In this document: positions 35,061-45,232 of the stretch, piece after piece
How the letters are laid out: every line of letters starts with the position of its first letter
How positions within the stretch are numbered: the stretch's first letter is position 1
Assembly: GCA_015680905.1 (NCBI GenBank)
Contig: CM027385.1
Span: 22,698,501 to 22,762,500 of the forward strand
Reading direction: 5' to 3'
DNA: 64,000 bases
DNA from: Coptis chinensis
Taxonomy: Eukaryota; Streptophyta; Magnoliopsida; Ranunculales; Ranunculaceae
Translations under genes and position numbers: made by a program
The notes under the pieces: model-generated
The model's input: only the letters and a program-made list of their open reading frames with translations
What the model was told of the DNA's origin: nothing
The model's database searches: none

Positions 35061-36704
35061 GGTTATATACTAAAAGCATTACTTTTGTATTAACTCTAAT
35101 TCTTTATATTTTGAATGAGAATCATATGGGAAAATGTTATGCATATTATATATGTTATTAGTTATATGCATGTGTCTAATATTTTATGTTGTAGATGATA
35201 TGGTGTGAACACACAGAAGATCATATCATCAGTACCTTATAAAGTATAAGTAATCGTTCATAACCTAGATGGATTTGGACAAACCATTGGTACGGTTGTA
35301 GTATAATCTAGTATTAGTCTATCTTGACTATAGGATTACACTAGTACACTTTGTGTGTATTGAATAGGACCAAGTGAGGTTGTTTCTCTTTATATTGAGT
35401 TACTGACTATATAAGAGAACAAACGCCTCTGTTATTATGGATGCTTGTCCTCTTAATCCGGATATAATAACGGGTACTTATGTGTATTGTACATTGCTTT
35501 AAATCATCAATGAGTGAGATTCATTTCTAAATCAACAAACTTGATGGATTGGGTAATGACATTGTATGTAAGGTGTGCTGTTGATTATAGAAGGAATCTG
35601 TGACCCGCAGGAAGCCAGGTTGATGATGTCCCCTTGAGGAGCTCAAAAAGATTGTCATGTAAACCCTGCAGGTGGATTTATTCTGACATGACAATAAGGT
35701 TGAGTGGTACTACTGAAGGATATAAGAAGTTGATTAATATAGTTGTCAGTAACTTGACTTAATCAACGGACATTCGATATCTTAAACACGAGGAGATCAA
35801 CGAGCATATAATATGGAGCCCATAAACGCTGACACGTAATTTGGGATTAGGGCGGTAGTGCAACAATGACCTTTAGTGGAATAAGCCATTTGTTGACGGA
35901 CTTGGACCGTGTGTTCTGGGCGAACATGGGAAGCCCAAGCCCATCAGGATGCCCAACCCTAATTTCTCCTCATGGTCCCTGTTGTAGCTTATAAATAAAA
36001 TCCTTTTTCTCTTGGCCGAAATTACTATTCACTCTGGATTGAAAAGAGAGGCAAGGAAAGATAGATCTAAAATTGGATCTAGCTTTGTGAGAAAGAAAAG
36101 GGTTGGTAGATCGTCGCCCACACAACGTCCAATCTATTCTAAAAAAATACAATAGAAGATCAAGGGGTTGATTGTTGATTCGGATTCATAGCTATTGGAT
36201 TCTCAAAGATTACATCTTAGCCGATTCTAAAAGGTATGTTGTTCTATCCAAAACCGTGAACCCTATTAATTCCGCTGTGTGTGGGTTTTCGCTGTTTGTA
36301 GAAATTTGCATTCTGAAATAACGGTTCCTATATATTAATACTTGGTGAATATGAAATACGTGTAGGAACCGTTATTTCAGAATGTAAATTTCTACAAACC
36401 ATGATAGCCATGCGCAGCTGAATTATTGGGGTTCACGATTTTGATTGGAAAACATACCTTTAGATCGGCTAGGATAACTCTGAGAATATAAGATATATGA
36501 ATCAGCAACCTCTTGATCTTTTGGATTCCTATCAATGGAATGGATGTTGTGTGGGCAACGATCTACCACCCTCTTCTTTCTCTCTTGGCCTCTATCACTC
36601 TCAAAATTGGAACCGATTTTGGATCTAATCTTTCTTGAGCAAAACCTTGATTAAGTCGGCCAGAGAAAAAAGGTTTAATTTATATAGGCTACAACAGGGA
36701 CCAT
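35061..36704. other. Foreign 1.64 kb segment inside copia, with large inverted repeat
   Basis: Copia coding sequence stops at about 36,704 within gag and resumes at about 35,060 just before the integrase core, so gag C-terminus, protease and GAG-pre-IN are gone. The segment begins ggttatatactaaaag. Its right part folds back: 35,967-36,334 and 36,361-36,704 are imperfect inverted copies around a spacer of about 27 bp flanked by aataacggttccta / taggaaccgttatt. No ORF with a family signature is seen. It could be an LTR-like sequence with an inverted partial second copy, but I do not recognise the family. Confidence 0.75.
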
Positions 36705-36974
36705 GAAATCAATAAGCCAACTTTTCACTTTTTCATTATCTATTGCCCAAACTTCATATTCTGGAGAATTCATATGCGGTTCAACCTTTACGCCAGTCAA
36801 ATAACCAATATTTCCCCCAATACGCATCCGCATGAGTGGAGCCCATATGGTATAGTTGGACTCATCTAATGAAATAGTTCTTGGAAACGCCGAGTTGTCT
36901 TGTGGGGTGTAGTAGTGATGAATGATTTGTGAGGATGATTGATTTTCTGGCACAATTGAATTTTCGGTAGCCAT
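36705..36974 (-). pseudogene. Copia gag N-terminal fragment
   Basis: The ATG at 36,974 opens Met-Ala-Thr-Glu-Asn-Ser. The conserved copia gag segment Ser-Asn-Tyr-Thr-Ile-Trp-Ala-Pro-Leu-Met-Arg and later Val-Lys-Ser-Trp-Leu-Ile-Asp follow. The coding sequence ends after about 90 residues at the foreign segment; the zinc knuckle part is lost. Confidence 0.85.
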
Positions 36975-37165
36975 TGCAGAAATTTGTTGCAGAAAAAAAA
37001 ACTGGTATGAGATTTAGGTTTGGGAAAAAGTTTGATAATTGGGTTTGAGATTCAAGGATTCAAAGATGGTTTGATTTCAATGGTTGTAGTCTGTAGCGGA
37101 TTCAAGATTCAATAAGTTTCAAGATTCAGGATTCAATAAATAAACAAGTTCAAAGGATCAAACAT

Positions 37166-37177
37166 GCTCCGATACCA
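37166..37177 (-). other. Copia primer binding site (initiator Met tRNA)
   Basis: The minus strand reads TGGTATCGGAGC, one base different from the TGGTATCAGAGC complementary to the 3' end of plant initiator methionine tRNA. It directly follows the 5' LTR. Confidence 0.88.
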
Positions 37178-37178
37178 A

Positions 37179-37357
37179 GTTAAATAAAAGACTTCAATGC
37201 AATTCTATTCAGTTTATTATATTAATTCATCCCATAACATGGGTTTATATACAAGTTAGTTTCTTGTCTACCAAGACACACTATTCTAAATACATAATGT
37301 TCTAAATATATCCTAAATATATTATTTCCTATTTAGAATATATATACATCTTTCTAC
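37179..37357 (-). repeat. Copia 5' LTR
   Basis: About 179 bp, starting TGTAGAAAG at 37,357 on the minus strand. The inner edge is set by the PBS and does not show a clean CA. It contains the uninterrupted stretch cttgTCTACcaag at about 37,261-37,273, which shows where the 3' LTR was hit by Athila. Confidence 0.85.
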
Positions 37358-37619
37358 ATTCTGTGTGTTGGTATCATTGATATATAGATGAACTTTCCTT
37401 TTTCATGAAGTTTTTTTTTCCATAACTAGGGGTTAAGGAGACCCCAACCTTTTATTAATGACAAAATCTCAAGTACAACTTTCCTTCTTTATCCCCCTTG
37501 ATCAATTCACTAAGTTTTTTATCCATGGTGGGGAGAAAGTACATGCATTGGTTACTACATTCTGTACTATGAGTCCTGCAATTACTACTAACTCTTGACA
37601 AGTAATCCGTAACTTGATT

Positions 37620-38540
37620 TCCTTCTCTGAACACATGTTAGAATTTAACCTCTGCAAATCTTGCTTGTGCACACCCAATCTGAGCCACCAGGTTCTTACA
37701 ATACCAAGGTGGAGCTTCCCTCTTTTCCAAGATCTGTATCACTCTCAGTGAGTCAGACTGCACTACCACCTCCTTTATGTTCATTCTTTCCACTCCTTCA
37801 ATGCCTTTTTGGACCCTAATTAGCTCCTGATATAAGACTGATTGTTTTGTGGAGTTTCCGCAGAATGCCATGAGAACCTCTCCATTTTGATCCCTTAAAA
37901 CCCCTCCATAGAATGTCAGATTCAAGTTTCGTCCATTTGACCCACTGGTCCTCCCTTCGCGTGTACGCAACACCAATTCCGAGGCTAGTCAAAACAGTTC
38001 GCACTGCGACATCATCCTTCACTGCTTCTAGCGATTTCCCCAGATATAATTTCATATTGTTCAAAGCCTTCATGCTCACTGAATCAACACTGAGGAATCG
38101 CTGCCTCTTGAGCCTCCAATTCCTCTCATTCCATATAGCTTGCACTGCAGCACAGGTTAGCGCTCTCAACACTTTAGAGGCTATGGATTTTGGTCGGCAA
38201 ATACGCATAATGTAATACCATTCTGCATGGGAATTCCGAACTCTTCCTGGTAACCCCATCGCCTCTTTAAAACTGCTCCACACCAGTTTCGAATAGGAAC
38301 ACTCAAAGAACAAATGCGCCGAACTTTCCTCATGTACATCACAGAGGCAGCATCGCGAGTACCCAATCACTTTCTTCGCCATGAGTCCGTTTGCGGGTTG
38401 GTAGCGATCCGAAAAACATTTTGCCATATGTGAATGAATGCTTCGCACCGGCAGCCTTTCCCCATACAATCTTGTACCATTTTACTTTAAATCTAACATT
38501 CTTCAAGACCACATAGGCAGAGGACACAGAAAACATCCCT
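37620..38540 (-). pseudogene. LINE ORF2: zinc-binding region and C-terminal RNase H
   Basis: The zf-RVT-like region (38,469 downwards) shows Cys-Cys-Leu-Cys...Ser-Ala-His-Leu-Phe-Phe-Glu-Cys, the reverse transcriptase zinc-binding motif. After a frame break an RNase H of the RVT_3 type follows (37,976-37,638), with Tyr-Gly-Gly-Val-Leu-Arg-Asp and Gln-Ser-Asp-Ser-Leu-Arg-Val. The first catalytic Asp is better seen in the sister copy at 59,600. A C-terminal RNase H marks a subset of plant LINEs. Confidence 0.88.
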
Positions 38541-38659
38541 GAACTCGATGGTGTCCAAACTACTTGGTCCTCCGAGGTGTAATGAAGTTAATCTGTGTTT
38601 ATGATCGACCTCTTCACCTTACATTCGGTAGGTCGGTGATACTCCTTGCCCACTCTCCA

Positions 38660-40417
38660 TTTATAATCACCGAATCCCACCAAATGCATCCATTGGAACT
38701 ACTTCAGCTAGAAGTGCCCTTGCATCAGGGTCCAAGATGAGTGGGCCTGCACACCATGGGTCGTGGCAAAAACTCGTCCCATTACCATTTGCTATGATGT
38801 ATCTAACAAACTTCCAGGCAGTCTCTCTGTTCTTTAGTATCCCTCGCCACACCCATGAGCAGTCCTGCGGAACTTTCATGGTCCAAAAATGCTTCTTCTT
38901 TATGTGGTTCTCCCAAGCCCACTTAACCCATACACAATCAGTTTTTTGGGCCAATTTCACCACTAATCCGCAATATGCAGCTTGATTCCAAACCCGTGGA
39001 TCCACCAAACCAAGTCCGCCTTGCTCTTTGTCAAGCCTGAGAGTAGCGTGGCTCGCATGGTGCATTTTTTTCGCCATACTTGGTCCTGCCTGCATTTGAA
39101 TCACATTACGCTTTAGCTACTTTATCCAACACTGCTCTCGGGAGAACAAATGTTGTTGCCTAATAATTCTGAAAGGATGAAAGCACTGACTTCACAAGCT
39201 GCACTCTTCCCGCTCTATTCAACTCCTTGTTTTTCCAATTTGAGATTCTTCCGGTAATCTTCTCTATGAGTGGCAAGCATTCTTTTACCCCTAATCTTGT
39301 AGCCGTGAGTGGCAGCCCCAAGTAAGTGACTGGTGGGGTTACAAGAGAGATGTTCATGGCTTCTGCTAATGCTAGCCCTTCCGCTTCAGTCATACTTCCA
39401 GTTAGAAGAGTTGTCTTTGCATTACTGAGCTTTAGTCCTATAGCTTCAGAGAAAGAATGCAAGATATCCTTAACAACCATAATAGAGTCCATGTTACCTT
39501 TACAGAACAGAAGCACGTCATCAGCAAAACATAAGTGAGATATCTCCAGCTTTTTGCACTTAGAGTGGGCTGAAATTTTCCGAAACTGCAGCCTTTGGAG
39601 GAGTAGCGCACTCAGAATCTCCATGACTAGCACGAACAGATAAGGAGACACAGGGTCTCCCTGTCTTAAACCTCGCTTCCCTTGAAAATACCCTTCAGGA
39701 GACCCATTTACCATCACCAAGAAGTACAGCGAAGTATAGCACATCTGAAGCCATTCTATGAATAAGTGTGGGAACTTGAACTTGTGTAGAATTGCTTCTA
39801 TTGCTACCCAAGAGACAGAGTCATAAGCTTTCTGAATGTCCAGCTTTATTGCACATCTTTTCTGCCCATTCTTCCTTGAATACCCACGCACAGCAGCTGG
39901 GCCATCAAAAGATTGTCCTGAATCGATCGTCCAGGGATAAAAGCAGATTGGGTACTTGATACCAAAGATGAAATGCAACCTTTCATTCTATTAGTTAACA
40001 CTTTTGAGACACATTTATAAACAATGTTGCAACATGCGATAGGACGAAAGGAAGCAATATGCGAGGCATTTTTCATCTTCGGGATAAGACACAGAAAAGT
40101 AGAGTTTATACCTCCTGGGATCTGCTTATGGCTGAAAATATGCTGAATAGCTCGAATGAAATCATCGCCAATAATATCCCATCTTTTTTTGAAAAAGCAA
40201 GCGTTGAAACCATCCGGACTTGGTACCTTGTTATCTCCCATCGCAAACAGTGCGTCTTTGATCTCCAGGTCACTGATAGGGGAAACTAATAGCTGACGTG
40301 TACCAAGTTCTACCTCAGTAACATGCACACCATTCAGAAACTCGGTGTCACAACAAGCTGCTGACGACACCCTAAGTAGCTCTGTATAGTACTTCAGAAA
40401 TGCTTCAGCCACTGGTT
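38660..40417 (-). pseudogene. LINE ORF2: reverse transcriptase part
   Basis: On the minus strand it opens in the middle of ORF2 (Glu-Pro-Val-Ala-Glu-Ala-Phe). The RT fingers (Pro-Ser-Pro-Asp-Gly-Phe-Asn-Ala, Phe-Arg-Pro-Ile-Ala-Cys-Cys-Asn, Gln-Ser-Ala-Phe-Ile-Pro-Gly-Arg) lie at 39,846-40,300. The palm lies at 39,160-39,978, with Leu-Asp-Ile-Gln-Lys-Ala-Tyr-Asp-Ser-Val, Gly-Leu-Arg-Gln-Gly-Asp-Pro and the catalytic Cys-Phe-Ala-Asp-Asp-Val. A connecting part lies at 38,667-39,104. There are two frame breaks (about 39,880 and 39,130). The ATG at 40,499 lies in flanking DNA and is not a true start. Confidence 0.92.
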
Positions 40418-40430
40418 CTTTTTCATGAAG

Positions 40431-42153
40431 TTGATTAAGCACAAGTAAAACCTCTATATATAGTGAAAGTTTTTCACTAAAGTGAAGAACAAAATGCAAA
40501 ATTTAAAACTTATATAGTTTGGTTTGGCGAATTCGAAGAGGAATGCAAGTGGAGGTCTTGAATTGTTTGTAACTAGAAGAGAGAGAGACTGTGGAAACGG
40601 CGGAGAAAATGAAGTGTTGAATTTCTGTTTTATTTTCTTTTTTTTTCTACTTTATTTTTTATTACTTTTTTTCATTTAGAAAAACAAAAAGGCTGATTGG
40701 GATATTAGTTGAATTGTTGAGGTGGACCAATGGGGTGCTGCTGTCTTGTGGACAAATTTTGAGTGCCTGTCCACAAATTCGTTCTCTAAGTGATTTTATA
40801 TGGTTTTGACTTATATTTTATGAGATAGAAGAAGTGGTTTATATGTACGAATCATTTACCAAATTTTTATAATATAATGTCGAATTATTCACGGAACTAC
40901 CGTATAGACGAATGTTTCTCGTATTGCGAATATTTAATAGAATTTTTATCCGATTTTTTAAAAATGGAAACCGAATTATACCCGATTTATTCACGTTCCG
41001 TATAAACCGAACTTACTTACTTGGGGACATGGTATATATATAGCGATAATGTGATATCTGGCTATCTGCCAAAATCCGAGGAATCAACAATAAATGTGGA
41101 CATCTGAGTTGCTGTTGAGATATTCTTAAAAATGATGAAATATAGCAACGAAAATTCTTTCCCATATACAATGAAAGATACCATTATATAGAAAAGGTGA
41201 GCCAATGCAATTTAATTGCTGATAGAGGTTGAATGTATTATGAAAGGTAGTTTAATCGGGCACTCATGAAATTGCATTGGGCAACCCCCAAAAAAAAGAA
41301 ATATTCCAAGTTTGTCATTTTCTAAAAAAAAAAATGTTTTGTATTAAGCCCAAGCCCAACCGGTCTCGCCATGTTGAAATCACCTAGGTCATACACTCAA
41401 ACGGTCTCGCCATGTTGTTTCATTGTACACTCAAGCGGTCTGCGCGTGTCGTTTGAGACAAAACTCTCGGGTTTTTAGATAGACGATATGGCAGGGTCGT
41501 TTGGGCAGTCTCCACGACTACATGGCTGGGTCATTTGGAGACTCTCTTGGGCAATATAGCTGAGTCGTTTGGACTAAAAAAAATAGAGAAGTTCATTTTG
41601 TTTTTTGGTCACTTTCATGTCCTTGATTAAACGATCAATTCCAAACACAAATTCCACTTTTCTTATACATAAACACCAAACACAAACTATACAAAGAAAA
41701 AAAAACAAGTATTACTAACTATAATCAATTTGTATTAACTTAAAACGATCCTTTCATGCACAATTCAAATAACTCAAAATCTTATATTAACTCATACAAC
41801 TAATGTACAAAGACTATTAAAAAAAAACAAATACATTCAAATGGCCTCGTTGTTTGGGCCATATACAAAATGACCTCACTAAGTAGTTTGGAGCACTTTG
41901 AAAACGACCTCACTAGGTCGTTTAGGGCTTTTTCAAACAATAATTTAGTTTAGTACTTCCAAACAACCTTGCACTCACCAAAATAACACCACAAAAACTT
42001 CGAATCTTCCATTCTTCTAATTTCAAAGTCCCTAGTCCCAAGAAGATCCATTCCACACTCAACAAGATTACAATAACTTTGTGGGGAACTAGAGGAGATG
42101 TTGATATGGAGAAGGAAGTCAACCCCCCCATCACAATAACTCGTTCTGATCGT
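40431..42153. other. Intergenic DNA, no recognised gene
   Basis: No convincing ORF is seen. The stretch holds a CT/GA-rich block with a TATA-like ctatatatag at about 40,453, a small hairpin (ttgtggaca...tgtccacaa, about 40,755-40,785), T-rich and A-rich tracts, and degenerate GGTCGTTTGG-type repeats that are listed separately. Confidence 0.6.
41361..41577. repeat. Degenerate short tandem repeats (CGGTCTCGCCATG and GGTCGTTTGG types)
   Basis: CGGTCTCGCCATGTTG occurs at 41,361 and 41,402, with a decayed third copy at 41,435. From about 41,488 a second motif, ATGGCNGGGTCNTTTGG with CTC, recurs three times at about 36-bp spacing. Related GACCTCACTA-GTCGTTT words reappear at 41,840-41,930. Spacing is irregular. 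Confidence 0.65.
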
Positions 42154-43205
42154 CAGGGGTAGATTCAGGATTTTACATCAGGGGGGGCTGCCATGGAGTT
42201 AACCTTTAAAGAATTTTTTAGGAACCAATAATCAATGTCTACAGAAAATTATGCGAGTAACTATTTGAGTTCATAATTAGCTAGCCTTGATAAACAAAAA
42301 AGTTATCACTTTTATTACCTTACCCAAAATGGACAAAATAGTGTTTTCACTATAGACCTAAACAAACATAACAAAGAAATGTGCAAGAATAACATAGCAC
42401 ATTAGCATCACACTAGTGAAATTTTGACTTGCTAGGATTCTTATCAAATACATCTATTATTGCATCCAAATCAACTTCTTTAGCAAAATCTCATTCAATG
42501 TAGACAACCATGCAATCTGCAAGAAATTCATCCCCCATCTTGTTACGAAGTCGTGTTTAGAGCAATTTCATAGTTGAGATTGCTCGTTCGGTAGTTGTCG
42601 TAGAAACATGAAGTGTTAAGACAAGATGAATCAATATATCAATCAAATAATAGAGCTTTGTCTTTCTTGTTTCAGCTAGTCTTTGACATAATTCAGAGAT
42701 GGTAGACAATTTCTGAAAAAGAGGATGCTTGAGCACATCAAGTTTGTAATGTTGCAGTTGACTTCTCAAATGATGTACCTCTTGCTTCGTGAAGTCTACA
42801 CAATAAAACTTTTCAACGAGTTTGCAAATGTCATCAATACATGCAGAAGGACTTAAAAGCATCTTTTGAATCCAAAATAGAACTAAGAGAAAGAAGCTTT
42901 ATTATTTCTTCTGGAAATCTGTTCTTTAATTCCACTAACTGGTAATCTATTACAACATTAAATAACTCGATGCGGTAATGATGCTCAACTGTAATGTAAT
43001 CTTTATGCGGGCAAGAACGACCTGTACCCGCCATGTGTCGAGCACCCAAATCAGACATATCAATGCATGACATGTTTTTTGCAAAATGAAATCACATCGT
43101 TAAGGAAAACATCCCAGGAAGAGTCTCTTAATTCTTGAAGAAGTGCTTTCATACTTGAGACTAATTTGATAGCATTTAAGATGTCTTGGGACTCTTCTTG
43201 TAAGG
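42154..43205 (-). pseudogene. hAT transposase C-terminal part, with probable element terminus at 42,154
   Basis: On the minus strand, 43,205 to about 42,420 encodes the C-terminal half of a hAT transposase of the zinc-finger MYM/DUF4371 type: Asp-Ile-Leu-Asn-Ala-Ile-Lys-Leu, then the hAT dimerisation region Leu-Thr-Leu-His-Val-Ser-Thr-Thr-Thr-Thr-Glu-Arg-Ala-Ile-Ser-Thr-Met-Lys and, after one stop, Asn-Lys-Met-Gly-Asp-Glu-Phe-Leu. Position 42,154 starts CAGGGGTAGATTCAGG, which fits the CAGGGGCGG-type terminal inverted repeat of plant hAT elements. The N-terminal half is at 54,832-56,484, beyond an inserted retroelement. Confidence 0.85.
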
Positions 43206-43210
43206 CTTTA
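43206..43210. repeat. Target site duplication CTTTA (left copy)
   Basis: The CTTTA here and at 54,832-54,836 flank the LTR element 43,211-54,831. Taking one copy out lets the hAT reading frame run on without a break. Confidence 0.92.
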
Positions 43211-45218
43211 TGAAGTTGATGTAATAATAGTGGTGTTGAAGGTGTTGTTCATCTTAAATTCTTTGTTGGAGGATGGTTTTGATGGTTGGAAAAACAAGAA
43301 TTGTAACTCTTCTCTCCTACTCTCTAATGGCTATTTGAAAGTATTTCTTAATATGAACTCTTAGTTGATTTGTATAGGGATTAAGATTTGCTTTTAACTT
43401 GTTGTTGAATCAGAACATGGACTGAAATTGGTTTTGGTTATTATCTTACTCACAAAGTTATACTCATTTGAACTTGTCAAATGAGTATGACTTGTGTTTG
43501 TGGGATTAAAGCAATATGAGATAAGTAGAGAAACTTGTATATAAGAGAGGATGAAAAACTTGTATTGAAAAGACTAAGAACTTGTATTGAAAGATTAAGA
43601 ACTTGTATTGAAAACAATAAAGCTTGAAAAACAAGTAAATAACAACTTAAATTAAAAGGTTTAAATACATAAATATGCAACGTACTTAGGTCTTATTAAC
43701 ACTTGTATCAACATATAATTTTTTTTCACAAATGTATCAATGTACTATGCTCAATTTCACAAAAATAGCAATCCGTTAGGATCCGTCAGTTAAATGATAA
43801 TGTGTCATTGTTTTTTCAATTTCGTTTTATTTGTATTTTCCACTTGGCATGCCACATCAGCATTTTCTACCAACTCAGCATTTCCACCTCAGCGTTTTTT
43901 TTCATTTCATTTCATTTCATATTACTTCTTTTAATTTTTATTTTTTATTATATATATTTTTTATTTTATATATTTAATATATTATAATATATATTTTTTT
44001 TATTATTTATAGTTAAGTGAATTAAAAATAAATTAATAAAAAGTTTTTGAATTAATAAATATATAAAAAAGAATAAATTAATAATTATATAATAATAAAA
44101 TAATTATATAAAAATATAAAAAGAAATATATAAATAATATATTATTTTATTTATTATATATATTTGAAAATTATAAAAAAACTTTAAATAAAAAAATATT
44201 TTTATATATATTTTTTATTTCTTTTTTTATATTATAATATTTTTTTTTATAATTTATAGTTTTTTTTATAATTTTCAAATATATATATAATAAATAAAAT
44301 AATATATTATTTATATATTTCTTTATTTTTTTATATAATTATTTTATTATTATATAATTACTAATTTATTCTTTTTTATATATTTATTAATTCAAAAACT
44401 TTTTATTAATTTATTTTTAAGTCACTTAACTATAAAAAAAAAAATATAATATAAAATAAAAAAATAAAAAAGTAAAAAATATATATAATAAAAAATAAAA
44501 AATAAAAGGAAGTAATATGAAAAAAAAAAAACGTTGAGGTGGAAATGCTGAGTTGGTAGAAAATGCTGATGTGGCATGCCAAGTGGAAAATACAAATAAA
44601 ACGAAATTGAAAAAACAATGACACATCATCACTTAATTGACGGATCCTAACAGATTGTTATTTTTGTGAAATCGGGCATAATACATTGATACGTTTGTGA
44701 AAAAAAATTATATGTTGATACAAGTGTTAATAGGACATAAGTACGTTGCATATTTCTGTATTTAAGCCAAATTAAAACATTTACTCTACTCTTAATGACC
44801 AAAGATTGGCTCTAGGGTAATGTTCTTTCTCTACAACTTTGGTTTATATAGGACTTACAATTATGCCCTTCCTTCTAGAAACAATCTTGTGGGCTTTTGA
44901 CCTAAGCCCATACAATAGAAGTCTTGATTTTGGCTTTAGGTCCCTGAGTCTGTAACTTTCAGCCTTGAGTCCTTCAGTCTTTGACTTTGATAGTTGACTT
45001 TGACTTTCTGACACGTTTGCTCCTAAGCTGGAATCTTCCTAAGCAGCGTAAATAGCCATCCTTTTTGGGCTAAAGTGCACGTATTAGGAATATGCATCCT
45101 AAATGGCCTGTATCCTGCAAACGGTAGCAAAAGCTATAAATTGTTTGTTCATTAAGCATAATAAGAGCATATTTGAAGCATTATAAAGGTAATAAAACGC
45201 ACATTTGGGGACTGATCA
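43211..45218 (-). repeat. 3' LTR of the gag-only element, interrupted
   Basis: It aligns with 53,940-54,831. Without the palindromic insert and one copy of its 9-bp duplication it is 888 bp, against 892 bp for the partner. In the last 145 bp I count about ten differences, nearly all transitions. Confidence 0.9.
43658..44768. mobile_element. Palindromic (foldback) Mutator-like non-autonomous element
   Basis: 1,111 bp, starting GGTTTAAATACA and ending TGTATTTAAGCC. The whole element is one imperfect palindrome centred near 44,213 with arms of about 550 bp, and the outer 150 bp of each arm are nearly identical. A 9-bp duplication AAATTAAAA flanks it (43,649-43,657 and 44,769-44,777), the size made by Mutator-like transposases. 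The middle is almost pure A+T. It encodes nothing and must be mobilised in trans. It sits in the LTR with no homologue in the partner LTR. Confidence 0.92.
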
Positions 45219-45232
45219 ACTATCCCCAAATA
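45219..45232 (-). other. Polypurine tract of the gag-only element
   Basis: The minus strand reads GAGGACAAGCAAAA, then TATTTGGGGATAGT, directly before the LTR start TGATCAG. The GAGGACAAGCAA...TTTGGGG arrangement is characteristic of the Athila/Tat branch. Confidence 0.8.

Larger units (their letters stand above)
32179..37357 (-). mobile_element. Ty1/copia retrotransposon, broken by a foreign segment
   Basis: On the minus strand the order is 5' LTR (37,357-37,179), PBS, gag N-terminus, foreign segment, IN, RT, RNase H, PPT, partial 3' LTR (32,270-32,179). The order IN before RT defines Ty1/copia. The very short LTR (~179 bp) fits small copia lineages such as Ale, though I cannot settle the lineage by eye. 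Coding parts are better preserved than the Athila block, with few frameshifts. Confidence 0.9.
37411..40417 (-). mobile_element. 5'-truncated LINE (RNase H-bearing plant L1 type), copy 1
   Basis: About 3.0 kb. The 3' end is the T run at 37,411-37,419 (poly-A on the minus strand). The insertion lies between perfect 13-bp direct repeats CTTTTTCATGAAG at 37,398-37,410 and 40,418-40,430, the target-site duplication left by target-primed reverse transcription. ORF1 and the endonuclease are absent, so it was truncated on arrival. The 3' 0.9 kb is closely related to the copy at 59,248-60,136. Confidence 0.95.

Noticed and set aside
37913-38215. Plus-strand ORF of 100 codons in LINE copy 1
   Set aside because: Antisense of the zinc-binding region of ORF2; no motif of its own.
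43802-44632. AT-rich ORFs encoding Phe/Tyr/Ile-rich, membrane-like peptides
   Set aside because: They are produced by the low-complexity palindrome; the two arms give the same peptide because they are inverted copies.
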